64,000 nucleotides of DNA, from assembly GCA_900538575.1 (NCBI GenBank), contig UPZA01000001.1, forward strand, positions 223,487-287,486, given 5' to 3'. Origin of the DNA: an uncultured Ruminococcus sp. (GTDB taxonomy: Bacteria; Bacillota; Clostridia; Oscillospirales; Ruminococcaceae). Positions 51,101 through 59,338 of this stretch are shown piece by piece. Positions within the stretch are counted from its first letter, which is position 1, and each line of letters opens with the position of its first letter. Both the position numbers and the translations under genes were made by a program. The notes under the pieces were generated by a model. That model was not told the DNA's origin, ran no database searches, and saw only the letters and a program-made list of their open reading frames with translations.

Positions 51101-51292
51101 TTAATTCGACAATTCGTCCAGTTCTTTTTCAAGAGCCTCGGTTTCTATAAGCAATGACAGTGCGGTAGAAACAATCTTATGTTGAATTAGCGGCTCTTTT
51201 TTTATGCTTTCATCCGCCGCAGTTTCAAGTATAAGCTTTGCCATCGCAAACACAAGCTTTCTTGACTCGTACTTGAATTTTTCAAGTTCCAT
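51101..51292 (-). CDS. Hypothetical small helical early protein
   Basis: 63 residues from the ATG at 51292 (AAGGTGAA upstream), all helical: MELEKFKYESRKLVFAMAKL and an acidic C-terminus. Unknown role. Its start lies 65 nt after the preceding gene. Confidence 0.6.
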   Translation of the reverse strand: MELEKFKYESRKLVFAMAKLILETAADESIKKEPLIQHKIVSTALSLLIETEALEKELDELSN

Positions 51293-51356
51293 AATTTCAC
51301 CTTCTTTCCGGTCTGCCATCATCAGCGCCGGGAGACCATTTCCGGCGGACAGCGGA

Positions 51357-51611
51357 TTATCCCGCTGTTTCGGCTATAAAATTAATATTTACATTATCCT
51401 GAAACCATGGGAACGCAAGACTTGCAAACTCCCATTCGGCATCTATGCGTTCGGTGAAATACCGTCCGGTGTGAACCCCGTTTCCGTCATAATCAATGGT
51501 CCACACCACAAATGAATCCGCTGTTCTCGGCGAAATGTTTTTTGCAATGCAATGCCTACCGCAAATTCCGTAAACCTTAAATCCGCTTATTACTGTTCCG
51601 ATCTGTACCAT
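51357..51611 (-). CDS. Hypothetical early protein
   Basis: 84 residues: VYGICGRHCIAKNISPRTAD then DYDGNGVHTGRYFTERIDAE. Beta-rich, unknown. Shares a one-base overlap with the regulator before it. Confidence 0.6.
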   Translation of the reverse strand: MVQIGTVISGFKVYGICGRHCIAKNISPRTADSFVVWTIDYDGNGVHTGRYFTERIDAEWEFASLAFPWFQDNVNINFIAETAG

Positions 51612-51820
51612 TATCCAGCCTTCCTTTCATCGCTGATAAGATAATCAGCAGTACATTTCAGCGCCTTTGCAAGACTGCAGATAACCGGCGCTGTCGGCTG
51701 AAATTTTTCATTTTCAAGCCTTGATATATATGCCTGAGTAATGTTTGTTTTCTCGGCAAGCTCCGATTGGCTTAATCCCAGAAGCTCACGCCTGAGCTTT
51801 ATTTTTTTACCTATTGTCAT
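51611..51820 (-). CDS. XRE-family regulator (Ner/Cro-like position)
   Basis: 69 residues: RRELLGLSQSELAEKTNITQ and AYISRLENEKFQPTAPVICS, a plain HTH_3 domain. Early position on the lytic strand suggests the Ner/Cro role of limiting early transcription. Confidence 0.85.
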   Translation of the reverse strand: MTIGKKIKLRRELLGLSQSELAEKTNITQAYISRLENEKFQPTAPVICSLAKALKCTADYLISDERKAG

Positions 51821-51900
51821 ATTAATTTTCCTTTCTGTTGAAATTGCTTACAAATTATTGTATAATTAAATTGGAAAAGGGGGTAAAAATATTTCAACAT

Positions 51901-52071
51901 TTATACTCTCTTAGCCTTTAAACTTTGTGGTTTAACCATATGGTTTCCATTCGCACAGTAGTTTTTAAAACATTCACCAATCTTTTGTGCTACCCATGCA
52001 AATGTGTTTTCTTTATCCTGTTCTCTCACCAGAGCAGGTATTTTTTTGATCTTTTTTACTTTAACTTTCAT
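51901..52071 (-). CDS. Small basic early protein
   Basis: 56 residues: MKVKVKKIKKIPALVREQDK then FAWVAQKIGECFKNYC. It starts 6 nt after the antirepressor stop, with AAAGGA as the ribosome site. No family recognised. Confidence 0.55.
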   Translation of the reverse strand: MKVKVKKIKKIPALVREQDKENTFAWVAQKIGECFKNYCANGNHMVKPQSLKAKRV

Positions 52072-52076
52072 ATTTA

Positions 52077-52736
52077 TCATCCTTTCATTCTTTTCGCATA
52101 TCTGTGAACAGAACCGATAGAAATTTCAACTCCCATATCCTGTAAATAATGAACAATATCAAGATAGCTGAATCTGTTTGACATAAGCATTTCTTCAATC
52201 TCTTTTATAATTGCAGGATCAAGCTTGTCAATAATTCCTGGTGAATGCTTTCTTCTGACTGAATCTGTTTCTGTATGTTCTTTGAGCGTTTCTGAATTGA
52301 AAATAGGAACAATTCGATTCATTACCTCTGACACAACAGACGTTGCCGTTTTAGCAATGACTTCTTCAAGATTAACACTATTTCCATATGAACCCGTTTT
52401 TCTAAGCTCAGGAAGAACCTCATCAAATACCCAGCGTTCAAATTTTTCTGCTGCCGGAAGCTTTGAACGGATAATTAAGCGGTATAAATTACTCTCACTT
52501 ATGTACTTAATTTCTGTTGTCTGACGAGAAGTAACTCCATACTGATTTGTTGTATAGGAGACCCCCTCGCGTTTTACGACCCCGTCCTCTTTACAATGTT
52601 TCTTGATGGCGTCATAAGGGTTAGAATACCCTAAAATTTTAGCACACTGAGAAGCCGGAAAATATTCTTTTCCGTCAATTGTGAGAACACTTAGTTCTCC
52701 GAATTCACTATTCTGAAATACTTTTAATTCATTCAT
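52077..52736 (-). CDS. BRO-N antirepressor with gp27-type HTH tail
   Basis: 219 residues. The BRO-N domain (about 1-105) has FGELSVLTIDGKEYFPASQC, ILGYSNPYDAIKKHCKEDG and LYRLIIRSKLPAAEKFERWV. The last 60 residues (GIIDKLDPAIIKEIEEML, then VEISIGSVHRYAKRMKG) are closely related to the N-terminal HTH of the DUF3486 protein at 41496. First gene of the lytic transcript, so a role against the repressor is likely. Confidence 0.85.
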   Translation of the reverse strand: MNELKVFQNSEFGELSVLTIDGKEYFPASQCAKILGYSNPYDAIKKHCKEDGVVKREGVSYTTNQYGVTSRQTTEIKYISESNLYRLIIRSKLPAAEKFERWVFDEVLPELRKTGSYGNSVNLEEVIAKTATSVVSEVMNRIVPIFNSETLKEHTETDSVRRKHSPGIIDKLDPAIIKEIEEMLMSNRFSYLDIVHYLQDMGVEISIGSVHRYAKRMKG

Positions 52737-52826
52737 ACTTTTTATTTCCTTTCTGTTTACAATTTCTATTGCCTATGATATAATTATAATATGGCTTATT
52801 ATTACTTGTTTAATTCGCATGTGTAT

Positions 52827-52855
52827 ATTATAATCTACAATTGTGGATATGTCAA
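52827..52855 (-). promoter_or_regulatory. Early lytic promoter
   Basis: Minus strand TTGACA (52855-52850), exactly 17-base spacer, TATAAT (52832-52827). The spacer contains the operator TCTACAATTGTGGA, so repressor binding would block RNA polymerase. Confidence 0.85.
52834..52847. promoter_or_regulatory. Repressor operator O1
   Basis: TCTACAATTGTGGA, an imperfect palindrome of the form TCTACANNTGTAGA within the early promoter spacer. Confidence 0.7.
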
Positions 52856-52863
52856 TACAAAAA

Positions 52864-52877
52864 TCTACATATGTAGA
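52864..52877. promoter_or_regulatory. Repressor operator O2
   Basis: TCTACATATGTAGA, a perfect palindrome. Centre-to-centre distance to O1 is 30 bp, about three helical turns, allowing cooperative binding. It lies 39 bp before the repressor start. Confidence 0.75.
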
Positions 52878-52916
52878 AATTTTCGTTGTTTTTCATAATT
52901 TTTGGAGGTTTTTATT

Positions 52917-53369
52917 ATGACAATTTCACAAAGAGTATTTCATTTATTGGCTAAACAGGGGAAAAAGCAGAATGAATTATCTGATTTCACTGGTATATCA
53001 ACGTCTACTATTTCAGCATGGAATACTAGAGGAACCAATCCAGCAGCTGATACAATATCCGCAATTGCGGATTTTTTTGATGTTTCAACAGACTATTTAC
53101 TTACCGGAACAGAAAAAAGCTCACCAACAGAAAATTTATCTGAAAATGAGCTTGAAATGTTAGAAGTATTCCAGAAATTCAATGAAAGAGAACAGCTAAA
53201 ATTAATTGGTAAATTAGAAGAATTGTTAAGACAAAAGCAGATTAAAGAAAATCAACAGCCAGCTGCATTTAAAGTAGCAAGATCATCTGATGGGCAGTTC
53301 CGAAAAACTGAATTGTCGGCCGAGGAGCTGGAAAGAATACATAATTTGCCGGAAGACACAGATTTTTAA
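52917..53369 (+). CDS. Prophage repressor (XRE family)
   Basis: 150 residues from the ATG at 52917 (GGAGGT upstream). HTH at about 15-45 (GKKQNELSDFTGISTSTISA), IADFFDVSTDYLLTG, then a C-terminal helix region for dimer contact. Divergent from the early lytic operon and 38 bp from a palindromic operator. Downstream ImmA suggests that the repressor is cleaved to trigger induction, as in ICEBs1. Confidence 0.9.
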   Translation: MTISQRVFHLLAKQGKKQNELSDFTGISTSTISAWNTRGTNPAADTISAIADFFDVSTDYLLTGTEKSSPTENLSENELEMLEVFQKFNEREQLKLIGKLEELLRQKQIKENQQPAAFKVARSSDGQFRKTELSAEELERIHNLPEDTDF

Positions 53370-53416
53370 TTAAGACATCACCTTTATGTGTATAATATAC
53401 GCAAGAGGTGATTTTT

Positions 53417-53971
53417 TTGAACTATTTTTCTTATAAAAATGCTCGTGATGCAAGCTGGGCCTTCTTAATTGAATTTGGAATATTTGAATTGCCAGTCAAT
53501 ATAAAGCCTATATTAAATTCTATGAATATAACCGTTCGTAAAGATTACAGCGATTTAGCCGGTAATGAACGAGGTTATTCGGTCTTTGAAAATAATGCTT
53601 ACCAGATTGTTGTTCCGGATTGTTCTATTCCACAAAAAAGATACACTATTATGCACGAAGTAGGACACATTGTAATGAAACATATTCAAGATAAGCCTGA
53701 ATATGAATACGAAGCTGAACGTTTTGCTATAGATGTTCTTGCCCCAGCTTGCGTATTATGGGGATTAAAGATTCGTGATCCGGAAGAGATTGCAAGTTTA
53801 TGTAATATTTCAGTTACATCGGCCCGGATCAGAGCGGAGAGAATGGAATTATTGTATAAGAGAGAGCAAGATTTTTTAAAGATACGAGGGCATTCATGCT
53901 TTCTACAATCTCCGTTGGAGCGAAAAGTTTATCAGCAATATCAGAGGTTTATTGAAAAAAATAAGCAATAA
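53417..53971 (+). CDS. ImmA/IrrE-family metallopeptidase
   Basis: 184 residues from the TTG at 53417, 6 nt after GAGGTGA (an upstream GTG inside that site is less likely). The motif YTIMHEVGHIVMKHIQ has HExxH; YEAEAERFA-type residues follow (EYEAERFAIDVLAP). Expected to cleave the partner repressor when the host is stressed. Confidence 0.87.
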   Translation: MNYFSYKNARDASWAFLIEFGIFELPVNIKPILNSMNITVRKDYSDLAGNERGYSVFENNAYQIVVPDCSIPQKRYTIMHEVGHIVMKHIQDKPEYEYEAERFAIDVLAPACVLWGLKIRDPEEIASLCNISVTSARIRAERMELLYKREQDFLKIRGHSCFLQSPLERKVYQQYQRFIEKNKQ

Positions 53972-53973
53972 AA

Positions 53974-54005
53974 AAGGGGGATAGGAACTTGTTCCTATCC
54001 CCCTT
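53974..54005 (+). terminator. Strong terminator of the immunity operon
   Basis: AAGGGGGATAGGAAC and GTTCCTATCCCCCTT form a perfect 15-bp stem with a 2-base loop. A near repeat of the right arm, GTTCCCATCCCCTTTTT, follows at about 54019-54035, so the left arm could pair with either. Confidence 0.75.
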
Positions 54006-54035
54006 CAATTTTGTTCCTAAGTTCCCATCCCCTTT

Positions 54036-54212
54036 TTCAACATTTATTAAGAGATGTTGAAAACTACTTTTTAAGGATTTAAAATTTTTAAATGCCGTAG
54101 CTACGGACTTTAAACGAATTTTTAAAACTCCTAAAACGTTCTTAAAACGATTTTTACCAAAAATTTAAAATATCCTGACAGAGGTTCTAAACACCGTTTT
54201 AGTGTTCATTTT
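54036..54212. other. Prophage left-end region (candidate transposase-binding sites)
   Basis: No gene. Minus-strand copies of ACGTTTTAGGAG, ATCGTTTTAAGA and AAAATTCGTTTAAAG lie within 120 bp of the end; a CCGTTTTAAGG lies near the other end. A 12-bp palindrome CCGTAGCTACGG sits at 54095-54106. Confidence 0.45.
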
Positions 54213-54221
54213 TGCGACACG
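54213..54221 (+). repeat. Prophage right flank direct repeat (TGCGACACG)
   Basis: The second copy of the 9-bp repeat; host DNA resumes after it. Confidence 0.65.
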
Positions 54222-54255
54222 TCATAATTTTTAATTTAATGCTTTTTCAAAAATT

Positions 54256-54297
54256 CACACCTCATAAACACCGTAGATACGCAATTTATAAGGTGTG
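54256..54297. terminator. Hairpin after the thioesterase gene
   Basis: CACACCTCATAA (54256 onward) pairs with TTATAAGGTGTG (54286-54297). It may serve as terminator of the thioesterase transcript reading left. Confidence 0.5.
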
Positions 54298-54354
54298 TTC
54301 TGCTTTTTCACCGCTTTTTTTGGATTTTCACGCTTTTTGTGTTTTACATGTCTC

Positions 54355-54792
54355 TTAACAATTTCTTAACTTTTCTTCTGTTATTAGGGAATCAAAAACA
54401 GCTGATGTGCTTGTTCCTTTAAAGGCAAGTTTTCCATCAGGGCGAACTATTTCAACTTCAACTACCGCTATTTTCTTTCCATATTTCAAAACTTTACCCG
54501 TAACCATTAAATACTCATCTGCTGCAAAGCAAGGGCGCAGAAAATTTGCAGAAAAATTGACGGAAGAACATTCTCTGCCGTATGTATCGCAAGCGCCGCT
54601 TGCGGCAATATCTGCTGCCGCAAGCAAAAATCCGCCGTGAATGGTACCGACATTGTTGGAGCAATCCTCACCGGGAACAACCTTAAGTACGAATTTTCCT
54701 TCATCGGCTGAAATAAGCGTTGAACGGTCAAAACCTCTTATATCACAAACATCTTCTTCAAGATATTTCATAATCGTTTCATCAATCATCAT
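54355..54792 (-). CDS. PaaI-family hotdog thioesterase
   Basis: 145 residues from the ATG at 54792 (GGAGGGGAC upstream). NNVGTIHGGFLLAAADIAAS with the HGG motif and a hotdog sheet end (AVVEVEIVRPDGKLAFKGTS) are typical of acyl-CoA thioesterases of this family. It is a host-type gene; the prophage lies 3' of it, between its end and the MFS gene. Confidence 0.9.
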   Translation of the reverse strand: MMIDETIMKYLEEDVCDIRGFDRSTLISADEGKFVLKVVPGEDCSNNVGTIHGGFLLAAADIAASGACDTYGRECSSVNFSANFLRPCFAADEYLMVTGKVLKYGKKIAVVEVEIVRPDGKLAFKGTSTSAVFDSLITEEKLRNC

Positions 54793-55005
54793 AGTCCCCT
54801 CCAAATTCCAGTTTTCTTTTTCATTTTACCACACATCTCGATTTACTTCGCCGTATGAAAATCGTAATTGACCTCGGCTGTGTAATCGCTATTGTATGCT
54901 GAAAGTATTGAACTGCGTTATTTACAAATCCGACTTGATTTCCTACTTATATTTATATGTTGTTTCCGATACGCCTTTTGTTGTCGCCTCCGTCAGTGCA
55001 TAAAA

Positions 55006-55130
55006 AAGACCGCTTTGTTTAACGTCACTTTCATGATATCAGACAAAACGATCTTTGAAATTTTGTATACTATTTTCTATATTAAAAAAGCGGATAAAGG
55101 TTTTTTCTTTTCTTTATCTATTCTTTATTT
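55006..55130 (+). repeat. Intergenic repeat copy B
   Basis: Starts AAAAAAGACCGCTTTG and has CACTTTCATGATATCAGACA and GCGGATAAAGG, similar to copy A at 16451-16580. No gene in 54810-55331 otherwise. CCGTAGCTACGGACTTTAA at 55251-55269 duplicates 54095-54113 inside the prophage. Confidence 0.5.
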
Positions 55131-55277
55131 ATATTATTTGCTTTGATATCTCATGATTTCAAAATTCAAATCCTGTCAGTCGGTATTTTACCACTTATTT
55201 CATTTTTAATTTTTAACTTCTTTTTTTCGTCATTTGGATATCAAAAAAGCCCGTAGCTACGGACTTTAAGGCACTTT

Positions 55278-55323
55278 CATCTATTTTGTCAGTGCAATAT
55301 GTAAAGCTTTGACAAAATAGATG
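55278..55323 (-). terminator. Long hairpin downstream of the helicase-nuclease gene
   Basis: CATCTATTTTGTCA (55278-55291) pairs perfectly with TGACAAAATAGATG (55310-55323), 14 bp with an 18-base loop. Lacking a clear T-tract, it could be a terminator or RNA-stability element. Confidence 0.5.
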
Positions 55324-55331
55324 ACAGGGTT

Positions 55332-57161
55332 TTAGTGGGGTGTGAGATTAGATTTTTTTGGCTTATAGTATTTCTTTAAATATCCTTTAGTAATTGCTTT
55401 AGTAACAGCATCCAAATATTTATTTCTGTTAGGTATTTGTATTTCAAAACAAGCATTATTTTTTGTATTCCAAAGTATTCCCTTTTCAAGTCCCAAAGCT
55501 ACAACATACGATGCACACTGTAAAAAATGCTCATGATTAAGTTCAGATACAAATTTTAATTCGTAAACTATATCATTTTTAATTACATCTGCAAAACCAC
55601 GTGCAGCGAATGCACAATCACCTTGTTTTGTATCTGAAAAATCGATTGTACATGGAATTTGAACAGTCTTGTCTTTACTGAACAAACTACCTAATCTATC
55701 AATAATCTGCCTGCGTTCACTTTCACTTACAAAAGGCGTGTCGACTTGTACTCTATAGCGATTTTGCTTTGTCTCCATTGAAACAAGAAATAAAATCTTT
55801 TTATCAAGTATCAAATTACGGTCATTTTCAGAATAAATAAATTTTTTATCAATATTGATATCAATAAAAAATTCTATACTTTTATCAATTTCATATCCAC
55901 TGAAAAACACAGCTTCTTGGTATATTCCTATACAAGGTGAAAGATCTATAAGATCATCTTTATTGCTTATATCAATTTCTGACAAATTTTCAGGTTTGGT
56001 AAGCGATCTAACTTGAAGCAATGAATAACATTCTTCAATATCCTCTTTATATTTGAAATCAAACATTCCGGAAATATCAACATCTTGAAACTTATAACTT
56101 GTCTGAACATCTGTTGACAACGTTTTCTCTGAAAGCATGGCCTCTTCGCTGCTTACAAAAATTATCCGTTCTTTTCCGCGACTTGCCGCTACGCAAAAAA
56201 TGTTCCTTAATATTTTATACGACTGCTGAGGCTTTGAAATTCTTGATTGCCAGTAGCTTTCGGTAAAATCAAAAACAACGCAAATCTTGCGTTCAAGTCC
56301 TTTACTGCTGTCAAAAGTGGTGAATATAGCCGATGTAGGCTTTGGCTGCGTCGCTCCTGTAGCATCTCTGTCAGATATACTTGCGTAAACAGTCTTTTTA
56401 TTGAATTTTGCAGGGCACTTCTCTTCTAAAAGATTTAAAGTATCCGATAAATCACCCCACCTTGCGCCCAAGCAAAGAATGTCCTCCGGATTCTGTTCCG
56501 TCAAAAAATTCACAACAGCTTCTACCGTCATTTTTTCAACTATGCAATTTTCGTTTACACCGATAATTTTCTTTTGCCAGACTCGTCCGAGCATAGATGC
56601 TAAATCAGTCGAAAGTCTAAAACAACTAGTAAATTGCAGATTTATGTGATCTCCGAGAAATTGTTTCATAAATACAGGAACATCCAAGGTTGTTTTATCA
56701 TATATTTTCTGCTCCATATCTCCGACAGCGATAATCTGAATTTTTGAATTTGTGGATTTTATATATTCAAGCATTTCGGCTAGTTCCAACTCAATATCCT
56801 GATATTCATCAATTATAAGAATATCATAATGTTCTAATTTTGGTCTTTCTTTGTTAAAACACCGAATCAAATCGGATATTCCTGCTTTTACACCTATCTT
56901 TTTCAATGACATAAAAGCAAAACCATGATAATTTGTTACAGTTGTATTTGAGTTTCTGATTTTAGCTTTAGCATCTAATTTCAATAATTTATTATATGTA
57001 AGATAAAGGATTTTAAGAGTTGCGGGAAGTTCATTACAAAGGTATTGTATAGCAGTCGTTTTTCCACTGCCGATACAAGCGTCGACGAGAATGTTTTTTC
57101 TGTCTTTTGCTCTTGAGATAAACAGCCTTTGTTCAGCTGACAAATTAAATTTGGTATTCAT
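55332..57161 (-). CDS. UvrD/Rep-like helicase with C-terminal PD-(D/E)XK-type nuclease
   Basis: 609 residues. Walker A ACIGSGKTTAIQ (about 29-40), motif II ILIIDEYQDIEL (about 114-125), IFTTFDSSKGLERK and FCVAASRGKERIIFVSS (motifs V and VI). The last 100 residues have AARGFADVIKNDIVYELKFV with D and ExK spacing and LNHEHFLQCASYVVAL, the look of a RecB/Cas4-type nuclease. It has its own promoter 230 bp after the UvrD gene. It is probably part of the neighbouring defence island. Confidence 0.8.
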   Translation of the reverse strand: MNTKFNLSAEQRLFISRAKDRKNILVDACIGSGKTTAIQYLCNELPATLKILYLTYNKLLKLDAKAKIRNSNTTVTNYHGFAFMSLKKIGVKAGISDLIRCFNKERPKLEHYDILIIDEYQDIELELAEMLEYIKSTNSKIQIIAVGDMEQKIYDKTTLDVPVFMKQFLGDHINLQFTSCFRLSTDLASMLGRVWQKKIIGVNENCIVEKMTVEAVVNFLTEQNPEDILCLGARWGDLSDTLNLLEEKCPAKFNKKTVYASISDRDATGATQPKPTSAIFTTFDSSKGLERKICVVFDFTESYWQSRISKPQQSYKILRNIFCVAASRGKERIIFVSSEEAMLSEKTLSTDVQTSYKFQDVDISGMFDFKYKEDIEECYSLLQVRSLTKPENLSEIDISNKDDLIDLSPCIGIYQEAVFFSGYEIDKSIEFFIDINIDKKFIYSENDRNLILDKKILFLVSMETKQNRYRVQVDTPFVSESERRQIIDRLGSLFSKDKTVQIPCTIDFSDTKQGDCAFAARGFADVIKNDIVYELKFVSELNHEHFLQCASYVVALGLEKGILWNTKNNACFEIQIPNRNKYLDAVTKAITKGYLKKYYKPKKSNLTPH

Positions 57162-57211
57162 AGATTTTAATCACTAACCTCATCAATAAAATATTTTTTT
57201 GATACGCCAAT

Positions 57212-57240
57212 ATTATACAATATAATACAAGAAACAGCAA
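57212..57240 (-). promoter_or_regulatory. Promoter of the helicase-nuclease gene
   Basis: Minus strand TTGCTG (57240-57235), 17-base spacer, TATAAT (57217-57212), 51 bp before the start. Confidence 0.6.
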
Positions 57241-57392
57241 CGGTTTTTGACAAATTTTATAGATATAAGCGTATTTTTGATTAATTATGCTTTTTAGCGG
57301 CAAATATAAAACACCATGCCAGGCAGAAAAAGAATTTGCCCAAAACGCAGTGTATATATTGAATAATATTTGGAATATGGGGGTTCAAAACG

Positions 57393-59318
57393 TCAGCGAT
57401 TTGTTTTGTCCAGATATATAGTAATGCTTGCCATCTCATTTTTACAATCAAAAATTCCCCAAGAACTGAACGCATTTCCGCTTTGATTATATGTATTTTC
57501 ATGCATGGCTACACACAAAAGTTTTTTGGGTCTGCTAAACCCCACATACACGCACTTTCTGCTGTAATTATATATTTGACTAGTTCCAGGCTTAGTTCCT
57601 TTTAAGTATGGTAGGACTCTTCTCAAATCTGATGATCCTTTAGTTTCTGTTTCTAAATAAAGTGTAGCATCATGTGTTTCTCCCTTCACCTTATGTACTG
57701 TACTAAATTGAATTTTTCTTCCGTTAAAAATACAGATATTATTTGATATTTTGGATTTGTTCTTAACACTTTCTCCCATAAAGTACTTCGGGAGTCGTTC
57801 AAATATATCATCTCTTCCAAAAATATCATTGACCATTTCTCTTATTATTCTGTTTACTTCCTCTAACACATATTCGGCCAAGCAAGCCATGGCCAATATT
57901 TTTTCATGATATATATTATGATACTTGCCATCAAGTATTTTCTTTATTGATGAATATGTAAAAGAATGCCCATCTGAATCCTTACAACCAAGGTAGTTTA
58001 CAATCATACACATCAATTTTCTGATAATACTCTCCGATTTGTAAAGTTTTCCTTGTTGCAACACCTCACAGATAGACTCAATCATTCCCCAATAACTATT
58101 TTCTGACTGCAACTTATCAGTTGCATTGTAATCATTCCAATAATCACCGATCTTTATACCTTTAGATGATTCTTTTTTTATCCACCCAATTGCCTTATAT
58201 ATTCCATTGGGATCAGTAAGCCCATACTTATTAAGCAAAAATACAAACGCATCAATCACGTAGTTTCGTGTATTGTCATCATAAATTATCAATGTAGGGG
58301 TAACTCCTATCTCACCTCTAAGTGAGCATATATCATGCTTACCAGATTTCAATGGCGATAATACATTTGCAATCTCTTGAGAATAACGATTTGATGATGC
58401 AATATGCAACGCATTTTCAGATGGTTTCCAATCTACCGGATTATCTTTATCCCCAACATATATCGCTTGATCCGGATCGCCAATTTTAAAAATGCAACAC
58501 TTTGTTTTATCAAAAATACAGGACAGAACTTCTCTTTGCATTTGACTGCAATCTTGAAATTCATCTATAAATACATAACTAAATCGCTTACACAATAGTG
58601 AAGGCAAATCTTTTCTTTGAAACAAAGCAAGCATTCCATATTGATAAGCATCTTTATATGTCAAAATCCCATGTGACAAAAGTAATTCTTCTTTTGCCTT
58701 TTTATATTGAATAGCAGAATCACTTTTTGAACTTGCTAAACTCTTGTATTCACCTATTCGATAAAGATCACCATTCACCAGATATAAGTCCTTGATGTAA
58801 TCAAAGATATCTTTATATTGCGATCCACTTTTATAAAATCTCATCTTTATAAAACAGAATAGTTGTTTATACCTCGCCATGTTTTTGTATATCAATCCAT
58901 ACAAATGCTTTGCATACATTATATTATCAACAACCTGTATCGGTTGTTCAGTAATAGACTTCAGGTAGGGGAAAGTGATAAACTTATCTATGAAAGATTG
59001 AATTGTCCCAACGAAATTGGGATAACTTGTAATTTTATCGGCATACTCTGTCAATTTCAACCTAATTTCATTAACAGCAACATTGGTATGTGATAGCACA
59101 CAGATACCAGTTCCATTTTCCAATGGCATACGATCTGCAATCAATTTTAATTTTGCAAGAAGAACCGTTGTCTTTCCACTTCCCGGGCATGCAGAAATAT
59201 CAGTTGATTTCCAGTGTCGTATAACTTCCTTGGCGTCATCAGCAAAATGACAGTTTTCAGGCAGCAATAGCTTTTCAACTACTTCAATTTCATTATCAGT
59301 GATGTTCCAATCTAACAT
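57393..59318 (-). CDS. UvrD-like helicase, Gabija GajB-like
   Basis: 641 residues: Walker A DISACPGSGKTTVLLAKL (about 40-57), motif II FIDEFQDCSQMQREVL (about 247-262), VHKVKGETHDATLYL and VYVGFSRPKKLLCVAMH (motifs V and VI). It follows the OLD-family gene by 20 nt with GAGGTG as ribosome site. The OLD plus UvrD pair is the class 2 OLD/Gabija arrangement. It is longer than typical GajB (about 500 residues). Confidence 0.83.
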   Translation of the reverse strand: MLDWNITDNEIEVVEKLLLPENCHFADDAKEVIRHWKSTDISACPGSGKTTVLLAKLKLIADRMPLENGTGICVLSHTNVAVNEIRLKLTEYADKITSYPNFVGTIQSFIDKFITFPYLKSITEQPIQVVDNIMYAKHLYGLIYKNMARYKQLFCFIKMRFYKSGSQYKDIFDYIKDLYLVNGDLYRIGEYKSLASSKSDSAIQYKKAKEELLLSHGILTYKDAYQYGMLALFQRKDLPSLLCKRFSYVFIDEFQDCSQMQREVLSCIFDKTKCCIFKIGDPDQAIYVGDKDNPVDWKPSENALHIASSNRYSQEIANVLSPLKSGKHDICSLRGEIGVTPTLIIYDDNTRNYVIDAFVFLLNKYGLTDPNGIYKAIGWIKKESSKGIKIGDYWNDYNATDKLQSENSYWGMIESICEVLQQGKLYKSESIIRKLMCMIVNYLGCKDSDGHSFTYSSIKKILDGKYHNIYHEKILAMACLAEYVLEEVNRIIREMVNDIFGRDDIFERLPKYFMGESVKNKSKISNNICIFNGRKIQFSTVHKVKGETHDATLYLETETKGSSDLRRVLPYLKGTKPGTSQIYNYSRKCVYVGFSRPKKLLCVAMHENTYNQSGNAFSSWGIFDCKNEMASITIYLDKTNR

Positions 59319-59338
59319 TTTAGTTCACCTCGCTGATT

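Larger units (their letters stand above)
16757..54212 (-). mobile_element. Mu-like transposable prophage, about 37.5 kb
   Basis: It has a MuA-like DDE transposase with MuB-like ATPase, GemA, Mor and gp25/26/27-like genes in Mu order. Terminase, portal, MuF, scaffold, capsid, long-tail and lysis genes follow. A divergent repressor/ImmA pair sits at the right edge. There is no tyrosine or serine integrase. It is flanked by a 9-bp direct repeat. Both ends carry related CGTTTTAAG motifs (16776 region on the plus strand, 54140 region on the minus strand), possible transposase-binding sites. The tape measure and one small early gene are frameshifted, so viability is uncertain. Confidence 0.85.

Noticed and set aside
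57281..57502. 73-codon minus-strand frame between the two helicase genes
   Set aside because: Mostly overlaps the UvrD 3' end in another frame and has no ribosome site.
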